62,346 bases of DNA, taken from Diphasiastrum complanatum. Taxonomy: Eukaryota > Streptophyta > Lycopodiopsida > Lycopodiales > Lycopodiaceae. How positions within the stretch are numbered: position 1 is the first letter of the stretch; the number at the start of each line of letters is the position of its first letter. Position numbers and translations under genes: made by a program. Below are positions 25,001 to 36,654 of the stretch, piece by piece. The stretch spans positions 1-62,346 of the forward strand of contig MU833024.1 in the NCBI GenBank assembly GCA_029204225.1. The letters are read 5' to 3'. Below the pieces are notes generated by a model that was not told the DNA's origin, ran no database searches, and saw only the letters and a list, made by a program, of their open reading frames with translations.

Positions 25001-28000
25001 GGGTGTCTTTTACCGTAATTGCCAATACACTGAAGGGACCTGAAACCACTCAAGAAAGTAACTCCAATACACTGGCTGGCTCACACATGGCAAGCTAGAT
25101 AAGAGTACATACAAATTCTGCCAAAAATAGAGCTGGTTAAACATTATCCACCGAATAGATTACAAAATCTTCACGACGGTTACATGAATTTGCAATAAAA
25201 ATTTAGAAAAGAAACCACATGCTAGCTACACAATCATCCATGCATGATGACATATTCATATAGGATCGTTTGCAAAGTGCAGGGAAACCCAAAGAAAACT
25301 TTTTCACATCTATTTTAAAAATTAATTTCCCTCTTAAAGGCTGGAGAAAACTGTCCCTTGTTCAATGAATGTATATATATCTTCCTTCAAAAAGTATGAG
25401 ACCAAGACATCCAAGCTCAGCAGCTAATGCAAGGTGCTGTACACAGTTCAGTGCATACACAGAAACATGCATAAACAGCAAAATAGGACAGGAATCGTGC
25501 ATAAACAGCCTACTAGCAAGAAAATTGTTCTCTATGTTTTGACAAAACTCCAAAGTTGAGGCTGTTGCAAAAGCACATGCTGAAGAAGATACAGCAAAAA
25601 TGTCGAGTCCAAGGAAGATGTCACAGAAAATGCTAGGACTACTATTAAGAACAAAATCGTGCAAAAAAGGTAGATGTCAAAAAATAACCCATACAAAAAC
25701 AAGTTAGATATCCCAAAAAGCAGACCACTACAGGTCAAGGTGGAAAATGGCATGTTATGCCTCATGCGTGTGCCATATGTCAAAGAAGAATGACGATGCT
25801 AGCCATTAGTATACGCAGAGTTGTCTCCATTTTGCAGCATCTGACAATGGGGACAGTATCATTTGAAGGATATAGAGCTATTGTCTATTACACAATTTAC
25901 TGGTTGACATCAAACTTTGTACTTTGGGCTCTTGGGCCTCTGTTTGGCAATGACTCAGCATATTGTCACTTTTTATAGTCATTCGGTCTTACTAGGCCCC
26001 TATAGGAGGGTGCTAGCCTCTAGCCCTACATCATGGGCTTTCCTACAGCTATGAATAGGCTTGATACCTATTTTTTGGGTCGATGATTGACTGATAGTGG
26101 CTCTATCTTAGGTTTAAAGTATAGGTGGATAAATTTCCTATGAACATAGACATACTGTAATTCATCTGATGTACAATGAAAATAGACCACTTTGCTAGGC
26201 TCTTTCCAGGGACATGAAAAGGTTGCATATTTAGGTGAGCACATGTACTGCAGCTTTCACTTGAGATTTAGTTCCAATAGTTGCTCCAGGTATCACTGAT
26301 CAGTCGCTTGGATCCTGTTTATTCAATTCAACAAGTAGAGGTCCGAGGACATTTTTTGATACAAATATCAGATGCAGTTTCTTCCTCTTCATGCTAAAAT
26401 CATAATGTTGTAAAAGGAAAATCAGTTTGGACAGGTTGTAATAACTGGCTTCTTGATACGGAACAGTGACAATTTGTTTCTTTCACATGCAAGAATATTT
26501 CCGTCTTTTTGGCTAAGGAAAAAAGCGTTGTACAATGTAGACATGACAATCTAGGAAAGTACTTGAGCTGAACATGACAAAGGTGATGATGCACGATGCA
26601 TTTAAATCAATCAACTAATTAGGAACTATTTTAGGCTTAGTAATCCAGTGTAAAGAATATGATCTGAAAAACTCTCATCTATATCCAAATGATCTAATTC
26701 ATCATCGATTTTGCCTTTGTCTTCATTTTATTCCCGATGCTCAGGCATGAAAAGTGGAGCAGCGCACTTGGTGCTAATATTGACTTATGAGAGTAAGGTT
26801 AACTTTTAAAGAGATACTTGAGCAGGTTCTAATTCTATTTTTTGTGCAAATCTATGCAAATCTTTAGATTTGTTAAGTTGCTGCTGCCTGTGTAGAGTTA
26901 GCTGGCGAAACCAGTCATGAAATTTCATTGTTTTCCATCAAGCTAAATTTTTGTGTTTTGGATTTGCATATGATGGTTCTTTGATGTGAGCCAAAAATTT
27001 AGAAACCTGCTCTGCATCCAGATATGTATTCGTTTGAGTAGTTCCTTGAGTAAATCTGACAGATGAAAATGAACTATTGCAGAGGATGTGGGTGATTGGC
27101 TTCTCAGGTGACATCAAGGAATCTCACAAGAAAGCATCTGTGGTGGTAGAAGAGGCAGTGAGAAATATCTACATGGTTGTGTCTTTTTCAGCCGAAACTA
27201 AAGTGTTAGAACTGTACAAAAAGCATTTGGGAAGTATACAAATTCACAGTTTTGTACGAGGGCTCATGACTGGACTTGCCTTTGGTGCCTCACAATTTTT
27301 GCTTTTCGGGTCAAATGCATTCCTTCTCTGGTATGGACATGAGACGATCAATAAACACCAAGCTGACCTGCATGCAATTCTGAAAGTCTATCTCATTTTT
27401 TCATTTGCAACATTTGCACTGGTTGAACCTTTTGGTCTGGCTCCTTACATTTTGAAGAGACGAAAGTCTTTGATATCTGTTTTTGAGGTTATTGATCGAA
27501 AACCAAAGATTGACCCTGATGATGCAGCAGGGCTAAGGCTTCCTAATGTATATGGTACAATAGAGTTGAGAAATGTTGATTTTTCCTACCCTACACGACC
27601 TGACCTTTTTGTACTTCAAAGTTTCAATCTCAAAGCTACGGGGGGGCAAACTGTGGCTATTATTGGAGCGTCTGGCTCTGGGAAGAGCACAGTCATTGCT
27701 CTTCTTGAAAGATTTTATGATCCTATTGCTGGAAGTGTAATGCTTGATGGTAAAGATATCAGGAGTTTGAACTTGCGATGGCTTCGCAGCCATCTGGGTC
27801 TTGTTCAGCAAGAGCCGGTACTTTTCTCCACTACTATTCGAGAAAATATTATATATGCCAAACGTAATGCAACAGAAGCTGAAATGAAAGAAGCTGCAAG
27901 GATTGCGAATGCACACCATTTCATCAGTAGCCTACCTCATGGTTATGATACTCACATTGGCATGCGAGGGTTGGACCTTACAGCTGGTCAAAAGCAAAGA

Positions 28001-28312
28001 ATTGCAATAGCCAGAGTCGTTCTGAAAAATGCACCAATTTTGTTATTAGATGAAGCAAGCTCTTCGATAGAAAGCGAATCAAGTCGGGTTGTCCAGGAGG
28101 CACTGGACACTATGATCATGGGGAATAAAACTACAATTGTCATTGCTCACCGTATTGCAACGATGAAACGGGTTGATATGGTTGCAGTTCTCCATGATGG
28201 CCAAATAGTTGAGGAAGGTACTCATGATACGCTTATTGCTGAAGGGGGTCTATATGCCCGATTGATGCAGCCACAGATCTCAAAACCTTTGCGTCATCGT
28301 AGACATCAGTAA
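15578..28312 (+). CDS. ABCB20-like: Full-size ABC transporter, subfamily B (ABCB6/ABCB20-type), 11 exons, 1388 aa
   Basis: Exons: 15578-15964, 17667-17721, 17918-18093, 18219-18419, 19124-19383, 19608-19915, 20017-20240, 20358-20698, 20960-21702, 21854-22095, 27083-28312. All introns are GT-AG and phases match, giving 1388 codons (Arabidopsis ABCB20 is about 1400). The start [14 protein letters not shown] is diagnostic of the subfamily. Order: TMD1 (exons 1-5), NBD1 (exons 6-8), a Ser/Pro-rich linker (exon 9; [20 protein letters not shown]), TMD2 (exons 9-11), NBD2 (exon 11). NBD2 is canonical: Walker [10 protein letters not shown] (K1180), Q-loop VQQEP, signature LTAGQ (1278-1282), Walker B D1302/E1303, H1335. 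NBD1 is degenerate: Walker [10 protein letters not shown] with R447 for Lys, Q-loop VSSEP (S489 for Gln), signature LSEEF (545-549); D569, E570 and H601 remain. Known relatives export auxin at the plasma membrane; that function here is inferred. Confidence 0.95.
15981..16036 (+). repeat. (GA)n microsatellite in ABCB intron 1
   Basis: An uninterrupted GA run of 56 bp, 16 bp after the exon 1 splice donor. The rest of intron 1 (to 17666) shows no other feature. Confidence 0.98.
22846..24290 (+). pseudogene. Degenerate Ty3/gypsy element in ABCB intron 10, sense orientation
   Basis: The fragment begins with a gag N-terminus ([18 protein letters not shown]), then gag capsid ([34 protein letters not shown]). 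RT follows ([18 protein letters not shown], then [15 protein letters not shown] and [18 protein letters not shown], the gypsy YLDD motif with Asp to Asn). It ends in the start of RNase H ([19 protein letters not shown]). Many stops and frameshifts, no protease and no clear LTRs. It sits in the sense direction of the host gene without breaking an exon. Confidence 0.85.
24291..27082 (+). other. Remainder of ABCB intron 10; no gene seen
   Basis: No coding or repeat structure recognised. The intron ends with the acceptor TATTGCAG at 27075-27082. Confidence 0.6.
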
Positions 28313-28766
28313 TGCTCATGTTTGAAGATCATTACTCAGTACAATTGTGGAACATGGCAGGAATTTCTCAGAATTTATGCAAGTGCAACAGCGGATGCTG
28401 TACTTGTTATGGCTAGGGAGCTTGACAATTGCTCTTGCAAGAGAGGCTTGCTTAAGATCGAGGACACAAAGACAGTTCAAATCATCTAGCAGCCAAAGGT
28501 ACAGATGCCTCAAATCTTTCAGGATGTATTAGATTTAACGTCGTTGATTGTTCTTTCCATCCTTGATTGTATATCCGAAACAAAGCCTTTTGAGGAACAC
28601 GTACAGGGTGGCTTTGTTGGTAAGTCATTGAGTCTAAGTTGCTGGGGTTGGAGGTGTATCAAGCTGTAACATATTCAAGGAGAATATGGGGTGGCTGATG
28701 CATATGATTAACAGGTGCCTCCCCACCTTTTCCTCCCCTTGTGCAGAATTGTCACATTACAATAAA
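28313..28766 (+). terminator. ABCB 3' UTR with candidate poly(A) signal
   Basis: No further coding sequence follows the TAA. An AATAAA at 28761-28766 lies about 450 nt after the stop and is the clearest canonical signal. The polyadenylation site itself cannot be seen. Confidence 0.4.
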
Positions 28767-31055
28767 AGCCGGAAATTTTTTTACTTACAATGCAGCAGTA
28801 AGTTTATAGTATTGATGTGATTCGAAGATGTACTGGGAAATATTAATCAGCTGATCCAAGATTATTTATATTTGCATGGCGTGATTGAACATTAATTCCT
28901 ACGAAGGTAATACAAGGCATTATCTCTGATTATTTTGATACCTCCAGAGCTATCTTTAGCAGTGAATTTTCACCTTTTTCGGATACTAACACACTCAGAT
29001 TTTCTTCATCTGGTACTTTGGACATAAGACATATTTTAGTGTGTCAAAGTCTGTCTAATATGCCAGAATTGTTGAATTTTCTATAACTTTTAACACCTAG
29101 TCAATGGATGGTAAAAGTCAATACCAAAAGGTTTTGCTCAATACCATTATGCTAGACCTTTTATCTATACATATTGATGATGTGCTTGAGCATTTTTCTG
29201 TAACGAGTATCATTGAGTGTTGATAAAAATTGTACTACTAGTGATTGTATGACATCAGCATTTCAATAATGTAACTTTAAGAACCGAGGCTGGTATTTGA
29301 GCTTATGTTATAAACAGAAAGATCATTTGTTAAGGCTTTAATACATCTGAATCATGCAAGTCTCATTACTGTACTAAATATAAATGCCGATAAAACAGGT
29401 TGCCATAGCAAGATCAACCAATGAGATCAAAATTTTTATAGTAACAAGGTAGTTTCAGATACAAGTTAAGACTCAAATCAATACTGGATCAGGATTTCTA
29501 ACCAGAGGCATGGTAGCTATATCATTTCATTCAACTCTTATTTCAGAATTTGCCACACAAAAGTAGAATGTGGGGAAAGATACTTCATCCTCAACATCTA
29601 GAAGGCAATTTATTGGGATAGTGGAATTTTGAACAGTAATTTCGCAGGATGAAATCTGGTTTTGCAAGCGTCTCACAGGAGTTGAATGTCACAATGGTTC
29701 CCATAAGTAGTTGCCTTCATGGTAAAAGATTGTGTACATTTGGGAGTAAGAGGGTGAAGGTTTAATTGTGGGGATCTTGGATGCCTAAACTATGATAGAG
29801 GCAAAGTAAGAAAATGTTCTAATTCAATGGTTTCAAAAAACGGTAGATTGCCACATCTGGATCAAGAAAGCCAAGAGCATGAAATTAAGCCCATATTGGA
29901 AAGCATTGCAGCAGTGTGATATTCACAACAGTTCGTAGATGCAAAAACGAATTGTCCATGATGAGTTAAAGGCTGCTCAATGTATATGCATGAAGCAGAA
30001 GCAATTTGACAGAATCTTCTTTGCAGCAACTTCAGTTTCTAGATGTAAAAAAGATTTATTTATCCAATGGTAAGTTCAACTCTGCTCAATGCATGTGCAT
30101 GTTGCAATTTAGCAAAATCTAACTTGAGCACCAAATTGAACGGGCAACTATGGTCTGTCTTTATACTGGAGGAGGTGAAGCCCTATTTAGTATTTTACCC
30201 TTTATGCCAGGAGCCACCTTCCTTCTTGCATTCGTCTTGTTTTGATCTCAGTCCATGTTCAATTGCCTTTGTCAGCAGCTTGAAAGTCATGGGATCAAGT
30301 TTCTTGGTTCAAGTGCTCAAGCTATTGCTGAATCCAGTTTGTCTCAGATTTTGTACCGCTCATGACTTATCCTGTAAAAATAGCAGTTGGCTTATATATT
30401 TCATTAGGTGAACGATATATCACAAAAGTCACTATACAACACGAGCTTCAGAACCTCACAAAAGTGTGTAATCAGACCTTATAGTGTGTGAGCCTCAGAA
30501 CCTCACCATGCTAGAAACTAATCAGGTTATCTCAGGACTTTTGTAGAATTTGAGGGATTTATATGCAAGTTAATCTTCATGATGTGTATCACCTCAATAA
30601 AGTGGTTGATCTTCTAAATTAGTTGGCTTGTTACAGATATTTCGCTTCCTTGCATTGAACTTAAAATCATTGGCAAACCATTGAACTCATGAGGATGGTT
30701 AGAAGTTAGTGGGCTTGCTCTGATCTTTCACTTCTTTGCTTCGGACGTCAGATTATTGGCTGATACCATTTGCTCTTGAAGATATCACGAAGCTACATTA
30801 TTAACCCTGACAAATTGCTGTGATACCTTGAGGTCTTGAATACACCTTCGACTTTTCACAGTTCAAAGAGTAATCTCATATATTAGATGATGTACTAACT
30901 CACATTGTGAGGCGGTCACAATCATCTTCAGGTTCTTCATGTCTTATGGAATCATGCAGGATAAGAATCTACGAGCCAAAGAACTCAAGATATTATTCAA
31001 GAGAAAGTTAACAAAGGGAGTAATCAGAAGTATACATAAAGTTATCACAGCATGA
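28767..31055. other. Intergenic DNA; no supported gene
   Basis: AT-rich. A weak ~45-bp direct repeat (TGCTCAATG...GCATG) occurs at about 29971 and 30080. A 114-codon plus-strand open frame at 30067-30411 has no recognisable domain or splice context and is not called. Confidence 0.5.
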
Positions 31056-31059
31056 ATTC

Positions 31060-31260
31060 CAGGATAACGACATCGTGCTCTTAGAGCAACTGGGTAAAAC
31101 TTTATTTATCACACTTGTAATGGGCAGGGCATTACAACACTATACGCACTGCCCCAAAGGGAAAGCTCAAGCGTAGGTGAAGGACCTCATTGCAGCGCAA
31201 ATATCCAGGATAACGACCTCGTGCTATTAGAGCCATTGGCTGGGACTACGCTTATCACAC
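31060..31260 (+). repeat. Imperfect direct repeat pair of ~58 bp
   Basis: CCAGGATAACGACATCGTGC at about 31061 recurs with few changes at about 31205, and both copies end in TTATCACAC. The spacing is about 144 bp. Nothing coding lies between. Confidence 0.75.
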
Positions 31261-31303
31261 CCACAAAGATTTCATCCACAATCCTTTCATTGCAATGATC
31301 CAC

Positions 31304-31385
31304 CAAAGGGGCTGGCCTAGTTGGTTAGCTTGGCATCCAACGTTTCTTTGGTCCCAAGTTCGAGCCTCCCTTGGAAACCAAGAAG
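31304..31385 (+). mobile_element. Short tRNA-derived retroposon (SINE-like) with 16-bp target duplications
   Basis: The 82-bp insert carries an A box (TGGCCTAGTTGG, 31313-31324) and a B box (AGTTCGAGCCT, 31357-31367) at tRNA-like spacing. Identical 16-bp direct repeats (CATTGCAATGATCCAC) flank it at 31288-31303 and 31386-31401. The T-stem does not pair and no CCA-type 3' end follows, so it is not a working tRNA gene. It has no poly(A) tail and ends in AAGAAG. Target duplications of this length are typical of LINE-mobilised insertions. Confidence 0.85.
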
Positions 31386-31401
31386 CATTGCAATGATCCA
31401 C

Positions 31402-31753
31402 ATCGATATCCAGCAGCATTACATATCCCATGCATCGATACTCATGGGCACCACAAGATCTTGACCAAATTTGGATGCACATCTAGTTTTAGCATGATAG
31501 AATTTCATAAATCCCTAAGATCTGTCATAAGCATGAAAATACAGTATGGTACTGTCCCTGTCCATACAACATAAGTTATTGTCCTTCACATGTATGGAAT
31601 CAAGATCCATCATAAAATCAACATTCTACACATAGAAAACCAAGATATAAAGAGAATACACATGAGATGGACAAGAAATGAATTCTCCACAAAGAAAGAA
31701 AATTTGATGATTATTTCACCATGCATGTATAACTATTTATAGCTTCCAAAATG
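31402..31753 (-). other. Probable 3' LTR of a minus-strand copia element
   Basis: This directly follows the RNase H end of the copia fragment at 31754-32205. The part at 31730-31790 resembles 35430-35490, where another copia tail meets LTR-like DNA. The outer LTR end was not found. Confidence 0.45.
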
Positions 31754-32205
31754 TCATTTGGCCACTTGCCCTAAACTTGACCTAAATTGGAAACTTCTAG
31801 ATACTTCATCAAAAATCTGTTGAAGCTCCACCTCCTTTGCCATGACTTGTTCTCTCACAAAATGATAAGCCACTTCAATATGCTTGCTCCTTGCATGAAA
31901 AATAGGATTTCTTGCCAGTCTTTGGGCTGAAAGGTTATCACAAAAGATGATTGGACTCTCTGAAAAATCCAGCAAGTGAAAATCCATTACCATCCTTTTG
32001 ATCCATAGCATCTCCTTTGTACAAGATGTAAGAGATTTGTACTCGGCCTCACTAGATGACAATGAGATTGTAGCTTGTTTTTTGGACATCTAAGAGATAG
32101 CTCCATAACCTATGAAAACAACATGTGCACTTACGGATTTCCTATCCATTTGATCTTCATAAAAGTCTGAATCTGAAAAATCCATACAAGTTAGGTGATG
32201 ATCCT
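31754..32205 (-). pseudogene. Ty1/copia RNase H fragment
   Basis: In minus-strand order: LTCMDFSDSDFYEDQMDRKS, VVFIGYGAIS, a TAG where Trp is expected, MSKKQATISLSSSEAEYKSL, LWIKRMVMDFHL, IIFCDNLSAQRLARNP and FHARSKHIEVAYHFVREQV. This is the copia RNase H with the SSSEAEY motif and its C-terminal tail. It breaks off abruptly near 32205 into unrelated sequence. It may be the 3' part of the element whose protease and integrase lie at 33.9-34.8 kb. Confidence 0.88.
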
Positions 32206-33890
32206 CTGGCTAGGTTGATCACATTGTCGGGTTTACGTGTAGTACCTCCTCCTCGGTTGATGCCACTGTTGTGTGTTTTTCTCCTTCTGCTGCATTCTCA
32301 ATCAGAACTTAATCATTTCTTGTAGTGGCCACTTCTGCCTGCTCTTCTCCTACTCACTCTTCTTCTTCTTCTGGATTCACAACTTGGCTATCAGATCAAT
32401 TGGCTATAACTTTTGATTGGAAGATCCAAATGATTTGAAACTGATTGCTACACAATCTAGACTCTTCTAGCTTTTAAACAAGCTATCTAGCATGAAATTT
32501 GGATCTAACTTGGAAGAGATCTATCCAAATGAACTTGGCTGTCCTTCACATGTGTCTGAACACTGATTTTCATACAGTACCAGATCAGATTCAATCCTTA
32601 TAATAATGAACCCTGTTGATCCAAAAATCTCAAAGATAGCATGAGAGATGAAATCGACACTCTCTAAATCTTGATTTTCATGAAAATTTTCAAACTTATG
32701 ATGAGAGATGCATCAAACACTTAGGTAGGCTCTGATACCATGTGAAAATTCAGACGTGTAAGAATGCCCTAATGTGTGATTAAGATCTCTTAAGTTTTGT
32801 TCTTGCACTTTAGATCAACTATAGATTGAAATCCAAGATCTATGTCAAATTCTAAGGCAAAGACACAAATCTACATGCATACAATCATCACCAAAGTACT
32901 TTCACACGTGTGAGAAGTGTTGGAAATTAAGCCCACAGTTGTTTCCTTGGTGAATGACTATTTTTATTTCAAGATTCTTCCTACACATATATTGATCGTT
33001 GATCTAGGGTCAGGTGAAACCAACTTTGGTTCTACATCTGCTCCTCTGATACCTGTAGGAATCATAACTTAGACAACCAAGTTATTTGAAGAACGTCTAC
33101 AACGGGCTTCCGGCTTATCTCCAGCAAAGGGTAACCAATCCTATCATATTTTTAGTTCAGATGTTAAGTTCAATAATTTGAAGATCATTGACTTGGCCAT
33201 CTTCAAGAACTTCCACGAATTAGCATTTAGAACAACTATGCAGAAATACACTAAGTGTCGCAACAGTCTTTAGAAATACACTAAGTGTCACAACAGTCTG
33301 CAGAAATGAATTATGTTTTTAATAGTGCCAGCTTTTTCCAAAATGTGACAACTTCAACATAGTTCAACAGTTCAACTATTTTGCAACATGTTAGCTTTTT
33401 CGCACTTTCCCGAAAAATGTGACACTTGACTTTAGCTTCTTCCTTTCAACTATTTTGAAGAAGTTAAACTGTTTTAAGGGCACCTTCATCTTTTTAAGGA
33501 CAATGTCAGCTTTTACGCAAAATCCTGAAGAGAGAAAAATCTCGAAAGTTGGCTATTTTCAACGAGGAACGTTCCCAGCCACTTACCAAAATGCGAAGTG
33601 AGAGAAAGCCACTTCACGTAAAATGCAAAATGAGAGAATTTGCGACGTCTTCGTTCGCGTCAACATTCCTGATTTGTTGACCGTATATACTATGTATAGT
33701 TGTCACAAAAGCCAAATACTTCCAAGTACAAGATAGAGCAAGTAAAGTAAACTGAACAACACTTCCTTGCTGCTCCCTTGACCTTACTTGACTCTTCAAT
33801 GACCTTCAAAAATAGATCCAAACTATCTTTTCCATTTGACTTCCCTTTGATGCCCTTGAATAGCTCCAAATTGTCACTTTCTCTTTTGTG
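32206..33890. other. Copia leader and LTR remnants; no gene
   Basis: The minus strand of 32728-32740 reads TGGTATCAGAGCC, a perfect initiator-Met tRNA primer site, and an LTR end (plus strand TGTGAAAATTCAG) begins at 32741. This LTR start resembles the one at 8701. A second primer-like site (plus strand CTCCTCTGATACCT, about 33045-33058) adjoins TGTAGGAATCATAA. The rest is AT-rich with short internal repeats near 33240-33300 (AGAAATACACTAAGTGTC twice). Confidence 0.55.
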
Positions 33891-34753
33891 TCATTGATCC
33901 ACTTGCATAGAATCATCTACACAAGAAGATGAACCAAAACATGTGAGTAAAGAAAAGTTTGTACCTTCAACTTGCTTACCATTCTCATCATATGTAAGCC
34001 TATATGGCTTTTGCCTTTTCCTTGAGGATATTCTTAGAACTTGACTTGGAGAGGCATCTCCACCATCACCATCCAAAGAACCATCTTTATCGCCACCAAT
34101 GTTAGATTGATCAACATCAACAACATCAAGCTTATCCACATTCTTTAGAAGATAGATCTAACAATGTCTACTAAAGTCATCAATGTAAATCACAAACATC
34201 TTTTCTCCTCCATTACTCAAAGCACTAGTACAATACAAATCCAAATGTACTAAATGAAAATGCATCTTAGATTTTAAGCTAGATCTAGAATAAGACAACC
34301 TTTGTGACTTTGACATTGAACAAAGCTCACCAACTTGCTTCTTTGCCTTCAAACCACATGGTTAGGAACAATATATCCATCAAGTTTGTAGAGCTCACCT
34401 TGTCTCTTGCCTTGGGCAAACAGGATTCCATTCTTTTTTATCAAGCAAGAATTACCAACAAATTCCACTCTAAGCCCTTTTTCAACCATTTGACACATAC
34501 TAAGAACATTTTTAGTAATGGAAGGTATGAACCTAACATTCTTCAAGCTTACATTCCTATTTGTAGATGAGATAAAAATAGAAATAGTACCAATGACCTT
34601 GATAACAACTTTACCATCATTGGCCATGTTGATGACTGTCTTCTCTCCTTCATAAGGCACCAAAGAAGTGAAGTAGTCTTTGTGACATGTGATATGAAAG
34701 CTTGCTCCACTATCAATCCACCATGGATCAATATCTCCATCATTGGTTAGCAA
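33891..34753 (-). pseudogene. Ty1/copia element C: protease, pre-integrase and deleted integrase
   Basis: In minus-strand order: the protease WWIDSGASFHITCHKDYF (34.7 kb), VRFIPSITKNVLSM, LYKLDGYIVPNHVV, then HLDLYCTSALSNGGEKMFV and IYIDDFSRHC at the integrase start. At about 34150 the sequence jumps to the linker that normally follows integrase (SSRKRQKPYRLTYDENGK, 33891-34139). Most of integrase is therefore deleted. The protease and FIPSITK segments match the element at 6.9-8.2 kb closely, so they are one family. Confidence 0.85.
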
Positions 34754-35779
34754 ACAAGCAAAAATAAAAAAATAATCACTTGAATTTTTTTCATCAACAT
34801 GTGAAAAAAATCAGATCACAAAGACCTAATTATGCCCTTTGATCTTTGGTTAAAATGGAAAGCGGCACATCTAGCTTCATTAACAATGTAAAAATATTAC
34901 ATCTACTGCACATACATGATGTAAACTCAACAACAACGTGTCAAAATCACTTATGTAAGTTGATTTACTGTTCAAGTCCCTACAAAAGCTGTACAACAAT
35001 AGTACTCACACATGGGAACTCATACATATAAGAAAAATAGCATTCTATACATAAGAATCCACTATATCATTGCCAATATGCAAAAATGGATGTAGAACCC
35101 CAAAGATATATCTCCCATAAGAATGAATGAGAGAAGAATGAGAGAGATGAATTTCTCTTACACTTGTATGCTTATTTATAACATCCCCTTGCCCTATTTG
35201 GATACTTTTACCCAAGCTTATCAACTTATGGAAGATTCTAGACCTCTTCCAAACCCTAGATCTAAAATGACTAGATTCCATGCACATGAATAAGCCAATT
35301 CCAAGTACAACAAGATAATTAGAACACATTAGAACTCAAGATATCAAATATGATAGAGATGGACATAGAATCAAAAGAGAAAAGTTTTCCATACAAAATG
35401 AGAACATGAAGATGGTTAATCCAAGCTAGTCAACTCTTTATAGCATCCATAATGTCACTTGGCCACTTGCCCTAAAATAGCAACTTCTAGGTACTTCATA
35501 AAAAATCTAGTCTAACTTGACTAGATGCAATGTATCCACATTAGCCAATTAGAGTAGGTCCAAATATGACCTTATCCACTTATATAATTGTTAAAAATAG
35601 TAAATAAACTTCTATTAGGTCTTACTGTCATCAAGATATGTGTCTCTAAGTTGAAATTTCACGTTGGCCTCCAAATTGCCAATTTAGATCAACTTAACTA
35701 GTTGACATTTTTCACACGCTCCTCCAATTGTGCCATATCCAACTGGTCTTGAAAAAGAGGAATATGCTACCTGGCATCT
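34754..35779 (-). other. Copia-related tail and LTR-like DNA
   Basis: 35460-35510 on the minus strand gives a degenerate copia pol tail (LEVAILGQVAK) matching the end of the RNase H fragment at 31754. The sequence below it (35045-35455) would then be an LTR. Gag is missing above the protease at 34753. No host gene is seen. Confidence 0.45.
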
Positions 35780-36247
35780 TGGATGGCTTTGTCGACTTGA
35801 TTCTGAGTGTTGACTAAAGCTTCATGGAAGTTTGCCACATAGTCTTCCAGGGCCTCTTCATGCTGCTTGGCCTTCTTGAGATCGGCCTCTGATTTTGCTT
35901 CGTGTTGTTTTGCTATCTGGAGCTCCCGATTGATTTGAATCAGCTTTTAGCTTATCATTGTATCTTCGGAACCCAGATATGAGATTCTCTTCTCCTATGT
36001 TGCTTTCCGAGTCTATCATATTCTGGATCATTTGTCCTAGGTTATGAATTCCCAAGATGTCACTAGAATCAAGAGTGACTGCACGTAATGTGGTTGTGGT
36101 AGGAACAGATCCAATAGGTGTGGTTGATTGTGCTTTCATGCTGGTTTGTGGATCTTCCTCTTCGAACACATCTTCACCCTCGTATTGTTTTGGTACAGAA
36201 GGAGACGTCTTTGAAACAACCATGACTTCCTCACAAGATTCTTTCAC
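35780..36247 (-). pseudogene. Coiled-coil, gag-like reading frame broken by one frameshift
   Basis: The minus-strand frame from 36247 reads an acidic, Thr-rich region (EGEDVFEEEDPQTS, LGIHNLGQMIQNMIDSESN) down to GFRRYNDKLK. A one-base shift near 35945 then leads into LIQINRELQIAKQHEAKSEA and HEEALEDYVANFHEALV, heptad-rich and ending at a stop near 35773. The helical, charged pattern resembles the N-terminal coiled coil of some retroelement gag proteins. I do not recognise the family, and it could be a fragment of a host coiled-coil gene. Confidence 0.45.
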
Positions 36248-36654
36248 AACAACTACTCAGGCTAGTTTTTTTTAAACATAATTCACTTGTTGTATCACAA
36301 ACATTAATGTGGTTGTTGTTGTCCAATTATGAGAATGACATGGAATGTTCTAAAATATGGCAAGAGGCTTCTGCAATAAGCCCAAACACTACATAACTAA
36401 AGTAGAGGGTTGAAAGTATTAGAAACAATGACTAGTTGACATCCTGCAAGTGTGAGTCCAACATTGGGCCTTAGGCTCATAAGTGCCATAGAGTACAATT
36501 ATTAAATAAAGTATTTTAAACTTAGCTTTGTAAAGTTCCTAAGTTGGGAAACAAAACTAGTCCTCAAGAAATACAAAGTGATCTTAATGGAACTTCAATA
36601 GCCAATCAGAGTGAAGGGGGCTCACCTCTCAAATCTATAAGAGGAAGCCATTTC
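36248..36654. other. Intergenic DNA; nothing recognised
   Basis: No protein, RNA or repeat supported. Confidence 0.5.

Noticed and set aside
30067-30411. A 114-codon plus-strand gene
   Set aside because: No domain, no splice context and a Cys/Leu/Ser composition typical of chance frames.
31304-31385. Functional tRNA gene
   Set aside because: A and B boxes are present, but the T-stem does not pair, the acceptor stem is poor and target duplications mark an inserted retroposon.
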